Positions 49,758-61,034 of a DNA stretch of 64,000 nt are shown in pieces. Both the position numbers and the translations under genes were made by a program. This DNA is from Alligator mississippiensis (lineage: Eukaryota > Chordata > Crocodylia > Alligatoridae): the NCBI RefSeq assembly GCF_030867095.1, contig NC_081824.1, forward strand, positions 146,907,433-146,971,432, in the 5' to 3' direction. Every line of letters begins with the position of its first letter. Position 1 is the stretch's first letter. Under the pieces are notes generated by a model. The model was not told where the DNA came from and searched no databases. It saw nothing but the letters and a program-made list of their open reading frames with translations.

Positions 49758-49958
49758 CAGTGATTTTCGACCAAGGGAGTATGGCTCCTCAGGTGCCTTG
49801 AGATCCTTTCAAAGGTGCTGTAGGAAACCACATAGTGTTAGCACTCTGAGGTGTGCAAACATGATTCACAAGATAATCTTCTCTCAAAAAATTAATGAAA
49901 ACTAAGAGCTGACATTTTCTGAGAGGGGCCTTGAGCCTATAAAGGCTGAGAACCACAG
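49758..49958. mobile_element. hAT element with 8-bp target duplication
   Basis: The ends CAGTGATTTTCGACC and GGCTGAGAACCACAG are flanked by ATTTAAAA (49750-49757) and ATTTAAAG (49959-49966). The interior holds the family's CCTTGAGATCC and AAGAGCTGACATTTTCTGAG segments. Confidence 0.8.
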
Positions 49959-50022
49959 ATTTAAAGAGAGGTAGTTAGCCATACTAGTCTGAAGTCAGGC
50001 AGAAAGCAGTTATAAACTAACT

Positions 50023-50539
50023 CTGATGCTCAAACTTTTGGACCCGTGGGCCAGATAAGTGGCAGGGACCTGGTCCGCAGGCAGGACTGGGCTTCAGGCC
50101 CTAGCAAATTACGCCACCCATGCCCAGCAGGATTAGGTCCTGCACCACCCCTGTGTGCTGGGATTGGGCTTTAGTGCTGTGCCATACTGCCCAGCCTGAG
50201 AGGCCAGCAATGTAGGGATGCAGTCAGGCACCCACAGCAAAGTGAAAAGGGCAACTTCAGGTTGCTGTTGAAATAATTGTGAATACACAGCTGTCAGAAG
50301 CAACTATCTCCCCAACATCCCCCCCAAGTTGGGGCACAGTGGTTACCCCTATCATCCTCCCCGCAATTATACCAGTGTTGGGGCTTTCCCTAGGTCCAGA
50401 CACTGAGCAGCAGGCAAGTGACATTTAATGCTGCCAGTGCTCCCCCCAGGTTTTTCAGCATACTGGGGAGCCCTACAGGCTGGGTGACACGGCTTGGGAG
50501 CCAGGTGTGGCCTGTGGGCTGGGGCTTGAGCATCCATGG
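50023..50539. mobile_element. hAT-like element nested in an older repeat
   Basis: The ends CTGATGCTCAAAC and GCTTGAGCATCC are flanked by ACTAACT at 50016-50022 and 50540-50546. Flanking pieces (TAGTCTGAAGTCAGGCAGAA AGCAG left; CTTATTCGG...GGTGGCTAC AACC right) look like one older repeat split by the insertion. Confidence 0.65.
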
Positions 50540-51220
50540 ACTAACTTATTCGGAAAGGCATAACCTTTTGGTGGCTACAACCTACTTTATCAGATGCTAT
50601 GAATGTATGCAGTAGCCTGTAGCCTATGAAAGCTTATGCCTAGTCTTTACAGGCATTTTTACATGTGCTATGGGATGCGGTGCCAGGCACTTTAGTTAGC
50701 AAGCCAGGCACTTTATTTAAAAGCACCCGTGTGTCACGTGTATCAGCATCCCAGTGCTGAAAAAATGGCGGCAGGGCACTTTGAAATAAAGGTCATCGAA
50801 TATGTTTTATTTGAAAGCACCCTGCCGGCTTATGCCTTTCTATACACACTGGGACTCCATGCAACTGTATACAAGTCCTAAGGTGCCATCTTCCCCTGCC
50901 TTTGCATATTTAAGAATTTGCAGAAGTGGGACCATACACGTGTATTTAAATGCACAAATAAGAAAGCTTTCATTTGCTTAAGTGTTGATTGGACTGAGGC
51001 CCAATGTTTAGCTTGAAGCCAAGTGTGAACATTTATAAGCAGACATGTAACTAGGCAGTTCTGCAGCACATGGGGCAGTGGTTTCCTCACCTCTCTAAAT
51101 TGGAGCCCAGGGTTGGTGCCCCCACCATCCCACCTCACTTATGCTACTGCTTAAGTGACATTTCTAATCTGAAGATCTGTCTGTGTTAGAGGTAAGGGCT
51201 TGGTAGTACAAAACATTACT

Positions 51221-52139
51221 GCATTTACTCAAATCCAAGATGAGGTGCCCCCCTCCATTAAATGGGGGGGGGGGAATGCTCCTCATCTTAGATTCAAGTA
51301 CAAGGTGGCTGGTTTGGTGGGTCAGGAGGCAAGTGCTACAGCTCTGACTGACCCACAGTTGTGGTTGTAGCTGCAGCTGCTGCCTACCCTCTCTCCTGCA
51401 GCCTCTACCCCTTCACCTACCCCCCAGAAGCTACCACCACCCCCTGCCCTGAGCCCTCACTTACTCTCTGGCTCCAACAGGGTCCATTCCCACTCCAGCC
51501 TGGGGCAGGGACATATAGCTGCTCCAGCACCAGCCCAGGCCAACCCACCAGCAGCAGCCTGCTACCAGGCCAGGTTGACACAGCTACATGACCCCTGCCT
51601 TGGGCTGTAGCAGGGATGGAGCCCTGCCAGAACCATTGGGGCTGGGTTAGGGGGCAGTGGCTGTGTGGGGGGGGAAAGCGTAGGTGGCAGAAGGGGAAAA
51701 AGGCTGTGGGGGGCCCCAGATGGCGGGGCAGAGGTGGGGGGAAAGACCAGGGACAAAACCTGGGGAGCAGGCAGCAAGGGGGACCAAGTGGAAGGGGAAA
51801 GCACTGCGGGGGGAGGTGCCAAGGGTTGAAGGCATGGGGAAGAGCAAGGGGGAAGGGGACTCAGGCACTGTTTGGTGCAGGCAGCAGTGGGGCAAGTGGA
51901 GGGGAGGAAAGGTATAGGGGAGCAAGGGACAGGGGTCAGGCTATCTATCTGATTCCCCCTGCTGCCCGCCCCTCACCAATCCTTTTACTGCTGAAGTGGT
52001 GGGGACCATGACTTTAAGACAATATCCCAATAATTAAATTGTGTACATGGAAAATTACAACAAATTTATGAATTTTCCATTATCAGAATCTAATTATTGG
52101 GAAGTCATTTTAAATTCAGAATAACTTAGATTTGGGTAA
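51221..52139. mobile_element. Inverted-repeat DNA element, ~0.9 kb
   Basis: The left end TTTACTCAAATCCAAGAT (from about 51224) is mirrored by the right end ACTTAGATTTGGGTAAA (to about 52139). A further inverted copy of the end forms an internal hairpin (51226-51300). The interior is GC-rich and non-coding. Confidence 0.5.
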
Positions 52140-52722
52140 AGACAAATTTACACAGGATGTTCCAAATTTCAAAATACCAAACTGTTTAACAAGAAGGATA
52201 AGAAGTAACAGTTGACTAAAGTAGAGAGAGAAAATATATTTAATCTAATCAAAGTTTTTTAAATATAAGTTACATTACAGTGGCTTCTTATACCAGGTCT
52301 GTACAAACTCTTCCTGTGCAGCTTGATGAATATGACAAGACCTAGGGGAAAATACAATGTTACTTTTCTGTTGCAAATTCCACCTCCAAAGGCAGAACAT
52401 TTTGCTTTAATGAATGAAATTGTTAAACTGCAGTTTGTTATAAATCCATTGCTTAGCAACTGCTGGAAGTGACATTTGGTACCTTGCAAGATGTGGCCTT
52501 AAACGTATCATTAATTTTTAGACACAGAAATGCAGTAGACATATAATATGCACAACACACACACAAATAAACTAGAAAGAATTAAAGTACAGTATGTGGA
52601 TTTTTAACAAAACAGCTATTTTAAAATTTAAAAGAAAGCATTCAACAATAATATTTTGAAAGGTTTTGAACAAACATTCACAATGCTGTGAGATACATTA
52701 ATAGTTGCAGCTTTTAGAAAAA

Positions 52723-52833
52723 TTACTCAAAATAACAGGCAACTAGCAAAGCCAATACAACAAAAGATTCCATTTCACATTTAGCTGAAACCCAGTCATC
52801 CCTTGCAACATCCCAGAGCCATCTGCTGGCAAT
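52723..52833 (-). CDS. DYNLT2: DYNLT2 coding exon 4
   Basis: Codes [36 protein letters not shown] and stop at 52725-52723. The acceptor is CCATATAG. Confidence 0.94.
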   Translation of the reverse strand: MASRWLWDVARDDWVSAKCEMESFVVLALLVACYFE

Positions 52834-55800
52834 CTATATGGGAGAAAAGAACAAAGTACATAGAAACTCATTAAGTAGCACAAGTCTTAAGGAAATATTT
52901 TTTCACTTTAAAAATGTAAAATGAACATGCAGCATTACAGAGATACTGCTAGTTTATATGACTGTATTAAAAATAATGGATATAAAACTGCAAAATTACA
53001 AGGGGCATTACTAAATTCTTTATATTACATTATATTACTTGTATTAATTATATATATGTTTCTATATCATATTTTTATGTTACCGCGAAATATGTTTTTC
53101 CTTCAAAGAAAATCACATTTAAGAGATCTGACTTTCCAAAACCTGGAAGGTAAAAACTGTAATTAAGTGGTTTTCTCTCTGTTACCAAATTCACCGAAAC
53201 AAAAGGTGTAAAAACTCCACATGCCCTCCATATACTGACATATGCATATGATAGATTATTGCTACGTGGCACCGTTGCTCCCTGTGTACCTGAATTCCAA
53301 GAGCCACCTTCCACTAATTCACTGTGGCTCTCAACCACCCCAAATGTGGTTCAAAGTGCCAGGAGACATGATACAATTCTAAACTTTTAATTTAGCTTTG
53401 AAATACCATGAGCAAACTAATTTGTGTACTCACATTTATTGCCTGACCTGTCTTTTCCACAGTTAGTACTGTTACTACATACTTATAACGATCAAAGCCC
53501 ATTGCCTTGACAGATGCTATTATTTCTTCTGAGAGTGAAGTACACAGGAAGTTGCTAGTTGCACCATCATAATTAACTTCCTGAAGTCTATTCTATCAAA
53601 AGAGTTTTAAAAAATTATGAATTTTTAAAAAAAAAATCTCCATCATGTTTTTTCTCTAAAACTTTCAGTAATTTTAGCTACAAAGAAACAAATAAATTGC
53701 TTGAGTGCTAGCACAAAAGATGATGCACACCACACAAATAAGCTATCCTTTTTACTGTGAAATAATTGCATTAATAATAATAATGTGACCTTTAATTACT
53801 TTTAACAATTTTCCTTTTAGTTCTATATATAATGAATACATATGCATTTTCTCTTTTCTTCAGGCTCAGCCTAATGGAAAGGAACCTATGAACATGCTAG
53901 TCTGCATATCTACAGCATGTCTGTAGTGAGATATGGGGCAGAAAATTTTCCAGTGCTTTATTTTTCCATGGGAAATTTTCCATTTCTAAAAATTCATTAT
54001 TTCATAAAATTCATTAGTGACAATGAATGGATGCCAATACAATATTAGGCAAGCTTGACAGTTTCAAAGTTGTAATTCATGTTTTTAAGGTGATTATCCC
54101 CAGGAACTTTGTGAGAAAGTACATTTATGTTTTGTGGATTTGTAAACAGAAGGGTAAATATACTCACATAATAATCCAAACCAAAAATCAAGTTATGAAT
54201 TCACCTAATTGGCTGTGCAAGTCAAATCAAAACCAAAGCACGGTATATCATGCACAGGTCTTTGGGTGTGCTAAAATTAGTGGGTCGGCAGTTTTCAGTG
54301 CCTTCATTTTTTTTTTAAATTTAAACAAACAGTGTTTGGGAAGTACATGCTATTGTGTATTGCCTTTACATTTTTACAAGTACTCCAATAAAAATAATTT
54401 CTTTCCACATAAAGCTTTTAATTTGTTTGAATATAAGATTGAAACCACATTAAGTGAGCTGTATTTAATTTTTTTCCTAATCAAATATTTCAGTTCAAAT
54501 ACTTGTGGCTGTTGGGACATAACATTAACATGGATGTACTTTTTTAGTTTTGTTTACTAAATATAAGTCAAACAAACATGCTAAATCAGGGCATTGGACA
54601 TTTTTCTGGAAAATTTTCCCATTCAAAATTTTCCAGAAAACCACTCTGGTTACAGGGGTTAGTTATAATTTTTCAGGGTAACTATTAGAAATTTCTCTAG
54701 TATTTAGCAGCTGCAGACTGTCTCTACAAATTCTCTGGAGAAAAATCCTGCATTTATTTAATCTTGATCTTCGTATGTGACAATGAATCACATGGTAATG
54801 TTACAGAGGTATTTCACTTTACTCTTAAATTGCATATCACCAGAATAAAAAATTCGCAAATTTGCAATTGAGTTTTAGGGGTGTACTTCTTGCCATTTTC
54901 CAGTTGGTCTAATAAAAGGTATCATTTTGGAACCAAGAGTTCTAGTTTTTTGTATGTCCAATTGAGTTTTAAGTACTCTATTGTGGAAAGTGCTCTGATA
55001 CATCTTTAAGTTGATCTAATAAAAGATATCAGATTCACCCGAAAAACCTTATCTGCCTATGTCCTTAGACCAACACGGCTACAACCTACACCCCTGAAAC
55101 ATCTCAATACATTAACATAAGAATGTCAGAACCTTCAGCTCCCATCTTCATTCCATACTCAGCAAGAAACTTGAAGGTTGCGCCTTTCAGGATAAGACCC
55201 ACTGTGATGTTAAGGATGGATTTATAACAGTGTTTAAACTTTACTGCTATATTAAGTCTCCAATCTTACAAAGATCTAGATGCAGTCTTAATGTTAGGTA
55301 CCTTTACAGGGCCCCATCTAGTCTTTGCAGGACTGGCACTTAACTTTGTAGTATAATTAAGCATTTTATACACTGACATTTTAAATGAAAATACTACGCT
55401 ACCGTTAGCATCTGCTGAATCTTCTTTCTTACTAAATGAGCCTGGAATTTATTGTTTGGCTCCATTCTGTATGTATTGGCATATCTCATTTTTGTCATTG
55501 CTTTTAGTGCAAATAATTCAGTTTTCCCAAACTCTGCCATAGACTCCTCTTCCATTGGTTCTGTACCACAAACATCATGGCTTGAATTTCTGATTCTTTC
55601 TTTCAGCAGCTGTGCAAACTTAAAAAAAAAAAAAGTAAAGCTTGGTATCATAATTCAATATATGAGAATCAAGTTTTTTTAAGAACCAAAAGGAAGAAAG
55701 AGGCAGATTTTGTGAGAGATATTTTTATGAGATACTTGAAAAGACTACACGGCAAATTGTTCATTTCTGTTTTGGGTACTAGAAGAGAAACCATTAAAAA

Positions 55801-57873
55801 CTCTCAACAAGAACAGCAAACACTTCCACAGGCCTATATCAATTAAAATGGGAAAAAAGCCTTGGCATGAGAAAAGGTAAAAATGGAAATGTAATGTAAA
55901 ACAGAAGCATTTTAATTCAGGAATTTGCGAAGTTTTTCGGCAGAGAACAAAAAACACCCACAACTTCCATTTGTAAGACGTTGGCATGCCAGGGACAGAT
56001 GGCAGCAGAATAGCAAGGGGCCCAACCCTTGTAGCAGCGCAGCCATGGCCCCTTCCCCACCACCCGCCTTGAGGTGCATATGTACCCATCCCCAGCAATG
56101 AGCCAAGCTGGGGCTGTGGACACTGGTGCAGCCGCTTCCAGTCTTCTGGCTGCCTGCCACAACTCAGTAGTTAGAAAAACTGTTCTTTGCAAGCTTTCGG
56201 GCACAAACATCCTTCTTCAGGCATAGGGAGAGTCTGCTGGTATTATATGTTCTCCATGGTGGAATAAAAGCCAGCACACAAAATGCACATCTGTGAAAAT
56301 GCAGGTCTGTCAGTGAGGATCAGAGGGGATGGGAGACAATAGGTATGAGACAGGTAGGTGGGGGGAGGAAGGGGGAATGTTGGCCTGGTGATAGCATGTA
56401 GCCAGTAAAATGGAGAGGATTACTCTATGCACATTTCTCACAAGATAACTACTCTCTCTCCAGTCTCTCAGTTCTAATACACAAAAGGATTTTACAAAAT
56501 ACTTCATAACCAAGCCCATGAACTACACTTCATAAATCTACTGGATACAAAAGCTCATGGACTAAACATTGGATTTATGACACATTATAAGTTGCCTAAC
56601 ATCCAGTAACCCCAGGTAACTTCTCTACATTTTACCAGCTACATTTTATCACCAGGTCAACATTCCCCCCCACCTTTCCCCCCACCTACCTGTCTTGCAC
56701 CTATGGTTTCCCATGGCCTCTGACCCTCACTGCCACACACTTGCATTTTCACAGACCTGCATTTTGTATGCTGGCTTCTATTCCAGTGTGGAGAACGTAT
56801 AACACCGGCACAGTCTCCCTATGCCTTAAGAAGGGTGTTTGTGCCTGAAAGCTTGCAAAGAACAATTTTTCCAACTACTGAGTTGGTCCAATAATGGGAG
56901 TCACATTTACCTAAAGAACCTGGTTTGCATATGCCCTTAAAACACCACAGCTATAACCAACCCCTTGCACTCCAAACCCTACAGAGAGAAGAGGTATCTC
57001 TGGAATTTACAGGCTCAAGAATGGAAGAATCATCTGAAAGCAGCCACCTGCATGCTGCAGCCCTATCCACACAGGTTCTGGAGAATCCCAGCCCCAGCTG
57101 AACTGCAGCTCACTTTCCATTATGAAGCTTTGCTTTCTGGTCATGCAAACTCAGACCTCTAAGCAGGGCTAGTTGTCAATTTACAAAGTTTCAACTTCCT
57201 GAGGTCATGACACTATGGTGGGGAGTTTGATGCTAGGACCTTTGTGCTGCCCTTGGGGGAGAGGGGGAAGGCAGGCCCTTCACGTCACGCCTTTCTCCTG
57301 AAACCTTCCAAATGTGCATAAAGACATTTGCTTGCTTCTGGCATACGTCAGGCCTGGCAAATGGACCCTTTCTCAGCCTTTGTTCTCTCCGGCTACCTTC
57401 TATCCACTGGGCCCCTTTTCAGACTCTCAAAAACACCAGGCCCTATGCCCAGCTAGCCCCCTCACAGACCTGGCTGCCTTGACCTCAGGGAGAAGATCCC
57501 TAGTGGGTCAGGAAGGCACCAGCTGCCCAAACCACTGCTGTGAAAAGAGGCCCCATTCAGAGCCTGATGGAAACAACTCGGCTGAACAGGGCGAGGTCGG
57601 GTACTCAGCCCAATGCCTGCCATGGGTAGCCACTGAACCGGGCCCATGAGACAATTTGTACATGCGCACGACACCAAACAGGTCCGCCACGGGGGCGCAT
57701 GCGCACTAGGAAATCAAAACGGGGCTCCTCCCTCCCAACAGCTGGGGGAGTGGGGCGCGCGCGGATGCGCAGCCCGCGCCCCTCACATTCTCTTTCTCGA
57801 ACATGCTGGTGCGCCGCTTGGCCCCGCCCCCCGGGAGCGGCGGCTGCTTCAGCTTCTGCCCCGCCTTTTCCAT
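52723..57873 (-). CDS. DYNLT2: DYNLT2 (TCTE3), Tctex-type dynein light chain, 4 coding exons
   Basis: Four exons (87 + 216 + 159 + 111 nt) give 190 aa (human 198) with all junctions in phase 0 and GT-AG introns. The family consists of dynein light chains that dimerise and dock cargo or intermediate chains. TCTE3 is a t-complex, testis-enriched member linked to the sperm axoneme. A basic N-terminal tail ends in [11 protein letters not shown]. The Tctex-1 fold is about residues 75-190 and includes [40 protein letters not shown] and the final [16 protein letters not shown]... CYFE, like human SRWIWDIAWDSWVAAKHE...YYE. It is divergent with ERMARD. Confidence 0.95.
53434..53592 (-). CDS. DYNLT2: DYNLT2 coding exon 3
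   Basis: Codes [53 protein letters not shown]. The acceptor is TTTGATAG and the donor AAT/GTGAGT. Confidence 0.94.
53593..54890. other. DYNLT2 intron 2, 5' part in plus coordinates
   Basis: A/T-rich. The 177-aa forward open frame at 54027-54560 has low-complexity A/T-driven composition and no family resemblance. No other feature was recognised. Confidence 0.4.
54900..55098 (+). mobile_element. Penelope-like terminal modules, two partial copies in tandem
   Basis: TTTTCCAGTTGGTCTAATAA AAGGTATCA occurs at about 54907. A second unit, TTGATCTAATAAAAGATATC AG, continues to CCTTAGACCAACACGGCTAC AACC at about 55085. The tandem arrangement contrasts with the inverted pairs elsewhere in the window. 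Confidence 0.6.
55403..55618 (-). CDS. DYNLT2: DYNLT2 coding exon 2
   Basis: Codes [72 protein letters not shown]. It has a long T-run polypyrimidine tract before TTTAAG. The donor is ACG/GTAGCG. Confidence 0.93.
55930..56150. mobile_element. hAT-family interior fragment
   Basis: Shares TTGTAAGACGTTGGCATGCC, AGCAAGGGGCC...ACCCTTGT and CCTTGAGGTGCATATGTACC with the complete copy at 45085-45278. No inverted ends were found here. Confidence 0.45.
56165..56975 (+). mobile_element. Penelope-like retroelement fragment (GIY-YIG C-terminus with inverted terminal arms)
   Basis: Left arm 56165-56413 and right arm 56635-56965 are inverted copies of the same terminal region. Shared stretches include CCAGGTCAACATTCCCCC, CTACCTGTCT and TTTTCACAGA. 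The centre read forwards encodes [25 protein letters not shown] and, after a frame change, [25 protein letters not shown]. These match the C-terminal end of the GIY-YIG endonuclease domain of vertebrate Penelope-like elements. The reverse transcriptase is absent and the copy is broken. Confidence 0.75.
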
Positions 57874-58048
57874 GTGGCCGGCGAGACGTTGAGGGCCGGG
57901 GGCAATCAACGCCCGCCTCTGCCTCCGTCTCCGTCTTCCCCCGCGCAGCGAAAGCGAGGCTTTCTACCTTACGCGTGACGTTAGCAGCAGCGACGGTGAA
58001 ACGTCACTGATTGTGCGCCGGAAAGAGAGGCACCCGGAAGTAACGAAG
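57650..58048. promoter_or_regulatory. Bidirectional CpG promoter between DYNLT2 and ERMARD
   Basis: CpG-dense divergent promoter. It contains a perfect NRF1 palindrome GCGCATGCGC (57695-57704), an inverted pair of CRE cores TGACGT (57976-57981) and ACGTCA (58001-58006), and an ETS site CCGGAAGT (58034-58041). On the plus strand a donor GAAG/GTAAAT ends a candidate non-coding ERMARD exon at 58048. DYNLT2 starts leftwards from 57873. Confidence 0.75.
57787..57873 (-). CDS. DYNLT2: DYNLT2 coding exon 1
   Basis: Codes [30 protein letters not shown] chose the ATG at 57873-57871; an in-frame ATG 12 codons upstream (57909) is possible. The donor is GAGAAT/GTGAGG. It lies within the CpG-rich promoter. 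Confidence 0.88.
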
Positions 58049-58529
58049 GTAAATGGTGGTAGGAGTTGTGGTCCCCTTCCCACCCCTGAAGACAAGCTGG
58101 GGGCAGGGTAATATGATTGCGGGGGGGCAGTAATGTGCCCCTCACTCCCGACCATAACCCCTCACCCTCCAGGTGCCCTACACTTCTGACCCACAGCCCC
58201 TGTATTCCCTTACTCTCCCCAGCCCTGCAGCATCTCCCAGGCTGCCCCACCCCTGCAAGCAAGGGCATACAAGGCCGGGCCATGCAGCTCCTTGAAGTTC
58301 CCCCCCATTCCTTTCTCCTGCTGCAGGGGCAGGTGCCTCCCTCGATCTGCTGCAGCACTTGGACAGCTTTCCCCAGTACCAGCAGGCACCTACTCCCTAC
58401 CACACACCCCCCTATTCTGTATACACACACATCCACACCTCCTGACACTCCCTAAGCCCTGGCCCTCCAACCCCTGCCCCCACCACCTGCATCTAGCTGC
58501 CAGCAGTGACCAGAGATGATTAAGTTCAG

Positions 58530-59953
58530 GATCCTGAGGAAAGGAAGGATGGAGAGCAGCAGAGTAAGGACCCTGGATTTCAGAAAAGCAGACTTTGACT
58601 CACTCAGGGAACTCATGGGCAGAATCCCCTGGGAAGCCAGTTTGAAGGGGAAGAGGAGTCCAGGAGATCTGGCTGTACTTTAAGGAACCTTTCCTGAGAG
58701 TGCAGGAACAAACCATCCCAATGTGCAGGAAGACTAGCAAATATGGTAGAAGACCTGCTTGGCTTAGTTGGGAACTGCTCAGCAAACTAAATCACAAAAA
58801 GGAAGATTAGAAGAAGTGGACACATAGACAAATAAATAGGGAAGAATATAAGAGCATTGCTCAGGCACGCAGGGTTGAAGTCAAGAAGGTCAAAGCACAA
58901 TTGGAGTTGCGGCGAGCAAGGGACATGAAGGGTAACCAGAAGGGCTTCTACAAGTATGTTGGTAGCAAGAGGAGGATCAGGGAACGTGTGGGTCCCCTAC
59001 TGAACGGGGGAGGCAACCTTGTGACTGAGGATGCAGAAAAGGCTGAAGTACTCAATGCCTTTTTTGCCTCAGTCTTCACAGGCAAGATCAGCTTCCAAAC
59101 TACTGCATCCGGCAGCAGTGTTTGGGGAGGAGGTGAGTAGCCAACTGGTTAAAGAACAGGTTAGGGACAACTTAGAAAAACTGGCCGAGTACAAGTCCAT
59201 TGGGCTGGATGGGATGCACCTGTGGGTGCTGAGAGAGTTGCTGATGTGAATGCAGAGCCACTGGCCATCTTTGAAAATTCATGGTGGTCAGGAGATGCCC
59301 TGAATGATTGGAAAAGGGCAAACATAGTGCCCATATTTAAGAAAGGGAAAAAGTAGGATTTGGGGAACTACAGACCAGTCAGCCTCACCTCAGTCCCTGG
59401 AAAAAGCATGGAGCAGATCCTCAAGGAATCCATTTCTAAGCAACTGGAGGAAAATAATGTTATTAGGAGCAGTCAGTATAGATTCACCAGGGCAAGTCAG
59501 AGCTCAGAGGGTAGTAATCAATGATTCTATGTCTAGTTGGCAGCCGTTACCTAGTGGAGTGCCCCAGGAGTCAGTCTTGGGACTGGTTTTATTGACTGAG
59601 AGGGGTCTTAATAGCAGCCTTCAACTACCTAAAGTGGGGTTCAAAGGAGAATGGAGCTAAACTGTTCTCAGTGGTGGCAGATGGCAGAACAAGGAGCAGC
59701 TGTCTCAAATTGCAGCAAGGGAAGCTTAAATTAGATATTAGGAAGAACTTTCTCACTAGGAGGGTAGTAAAACACTGCAACAGGTTACACAGAGAGGTGG
59801 TGGAAGCTCCATCCTTAGAGGCTTTCAAAACCTGGCTAGACAAAGCTTTGGCTGGGATGATCTAGTTGAAGCTGGTCCTGCTTTGAGTAGGGGGTTGGAC
59901 TAGATGACCTCCTGAGGTCCCTTCCAACCCTAATTTTCTGTGATTCTATGATT
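58530..59953 (+). mobile_element. CR1 LINE, 5'-truncated with internal deletions
   Basis: Recognisable in order are KGNQKGFYKYVGSKRRIRER VGPLL and DAEKAEVLNAFFASVF (RT N-terminal region), [12 protein letters not shown]-like text, then [40 protein letters not shown] and the 3' tail GGGGGTTGGACTAGATGACC ... TTCTGTGATTCTATGATTC. The FADD box region is missing. Several frame changes and stops are present. It is older than the copy at 30.3 kb and from a different subfamily. It lies in ERMARD intron 1. Confidence 0.88.
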
Positions 59954-59959
59954 CCATCA

Positions 59960-60240
59960 CCCTGCCTGTCTGTATGCTGGCCACATATGTTTGCATGCGC
60001 AGACGCACATTATGCTTCTGCCTCCAGTCACTGTCCCCCCCCCCCCATTCCCCCAGCCCAATGCATCTCCTTGCTAAGGCAAGCTGGGAAGGGCCAGAAA
60101 AAACTTCAGTGCTGACCAAAGCCAAATCCAAAACACTTATTGATATTTTTAACCCCCCCCCCCCCCCCCCCGACAGAGATGGGAGGACCCAAAAAGAGGA
60201 CATGTCTGGGAAAACCCAGATGTATGGTTACCCTAGTAAA
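59960..60240. repeat. C-tract-rich block ending in a DNA-transposon-like terminus
   Basis: Two C homopolymers occur, at about 60032 and 60153-60170. The right part GAGGACATGTCTGGGAAAAC CC...ATGGTTACCCTAG resembles the end of a common sauropsid non-autonomous DNA element. The left end was not found. Confidence 0.35.
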
Positions 60241-60309
60241 GGGAAAATAGAAGTTTCACTTGCAGGCTGTGGTTCTGGTTCAGATGGAAGCAAAAAACAG
60301 AGACCTTCA

Positions 60310-60890
60310 TTAGAATGCAGAAGAAAAGACTGAGGGGTGATTTAATAGCTGCTTTCAACTACCTGAAGCGGGGTTTGAAAGAGGATGGAGCTAAACTGTT
60401 TTGAGTGTTGGCAGATGACAGAACAAGGAGCAATGCCCCCAAGTTGCAGCAAGGGAAAAGCCCTGGCTGGGATGATCTAGTTGGGGATGGGCCTGCTTTG
60501 AGCAAGGGGTTGAAGTAGTCCAGTGTTTCTCAACCTGTGGGATGCATGAAAGGGTTATGAGCCAACTTTAAAAATGAATTCTCTTTTAAAGGAGAAAAAC
60601 AGAATTGGCAAAGTTTCAGCCTGCAAGGGGGTGCTTGGGGCCACCCTCTGTAAGGTGCCCCCCCCCCTCCCCCTGTTCTGCTCCACTGGGGGAATGGGTG
60701 TGGGGGCAGTGGGTTGGGAGTGAGGGCCTGGTAGGCTGTTTTCTACTTAAACTATTTACTGGGTTGGAACTGGCCATCAGTGTTTACAAATGTGCCCTGG
60801 TACAATAAAGGTTGAGAACCACTGGACTAGATGACCTCCTGAGGTCACTTTACGCTCCCATTTTGTATCATTCTGTGGGTTAAAAACCAG
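60310..60890 (+). mobile_element. CR1 LINE 3' portion, split by a hAT
   Basis: 60320-60520 (ACTGAGGGGTGATTTAATAG CTGC...GATGATCTAGTTGGG) and 60825-60890 (GACTAGATGACCTCCTGAGG TCA) are the two halves of one CR1 3' end. They are separated by the insertion at 60521-60824. Confidence 0.8.
60521..60824. mobile_element. hAT element inserted in CR1
   Basis: The ends CAGTGTTTCTCAACC and GGTTGAGAACCACTG are good inverted repeats and match the common vertebrate hAT end. Flanks AAGTAGTC and GACTAGAT agree at only half of 8 positions, so the duplication has decayed. The interior is non-coding. Confidence 0.8.
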
Positions 60891-61034
60891 TCTGCAGGGC
60901 TATGAAATGGGAGCTTTGTGGCTAGGAGCAGCAAGCGGACAGCAGCATGGCAGAAGGAAGGCTAGCATCATGGGTGGAACATCAAGACCATTAAAAAGAA
61001 GAGAGGGTGGTTAGCACTTGTGGAATGAAGAGTT

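Noticed and set aside
54027-54560. 177-aa plus-strand open frame
   Set aside because: A/T-rich intron of DYNLT2 with no recognisable domain and no splice support.
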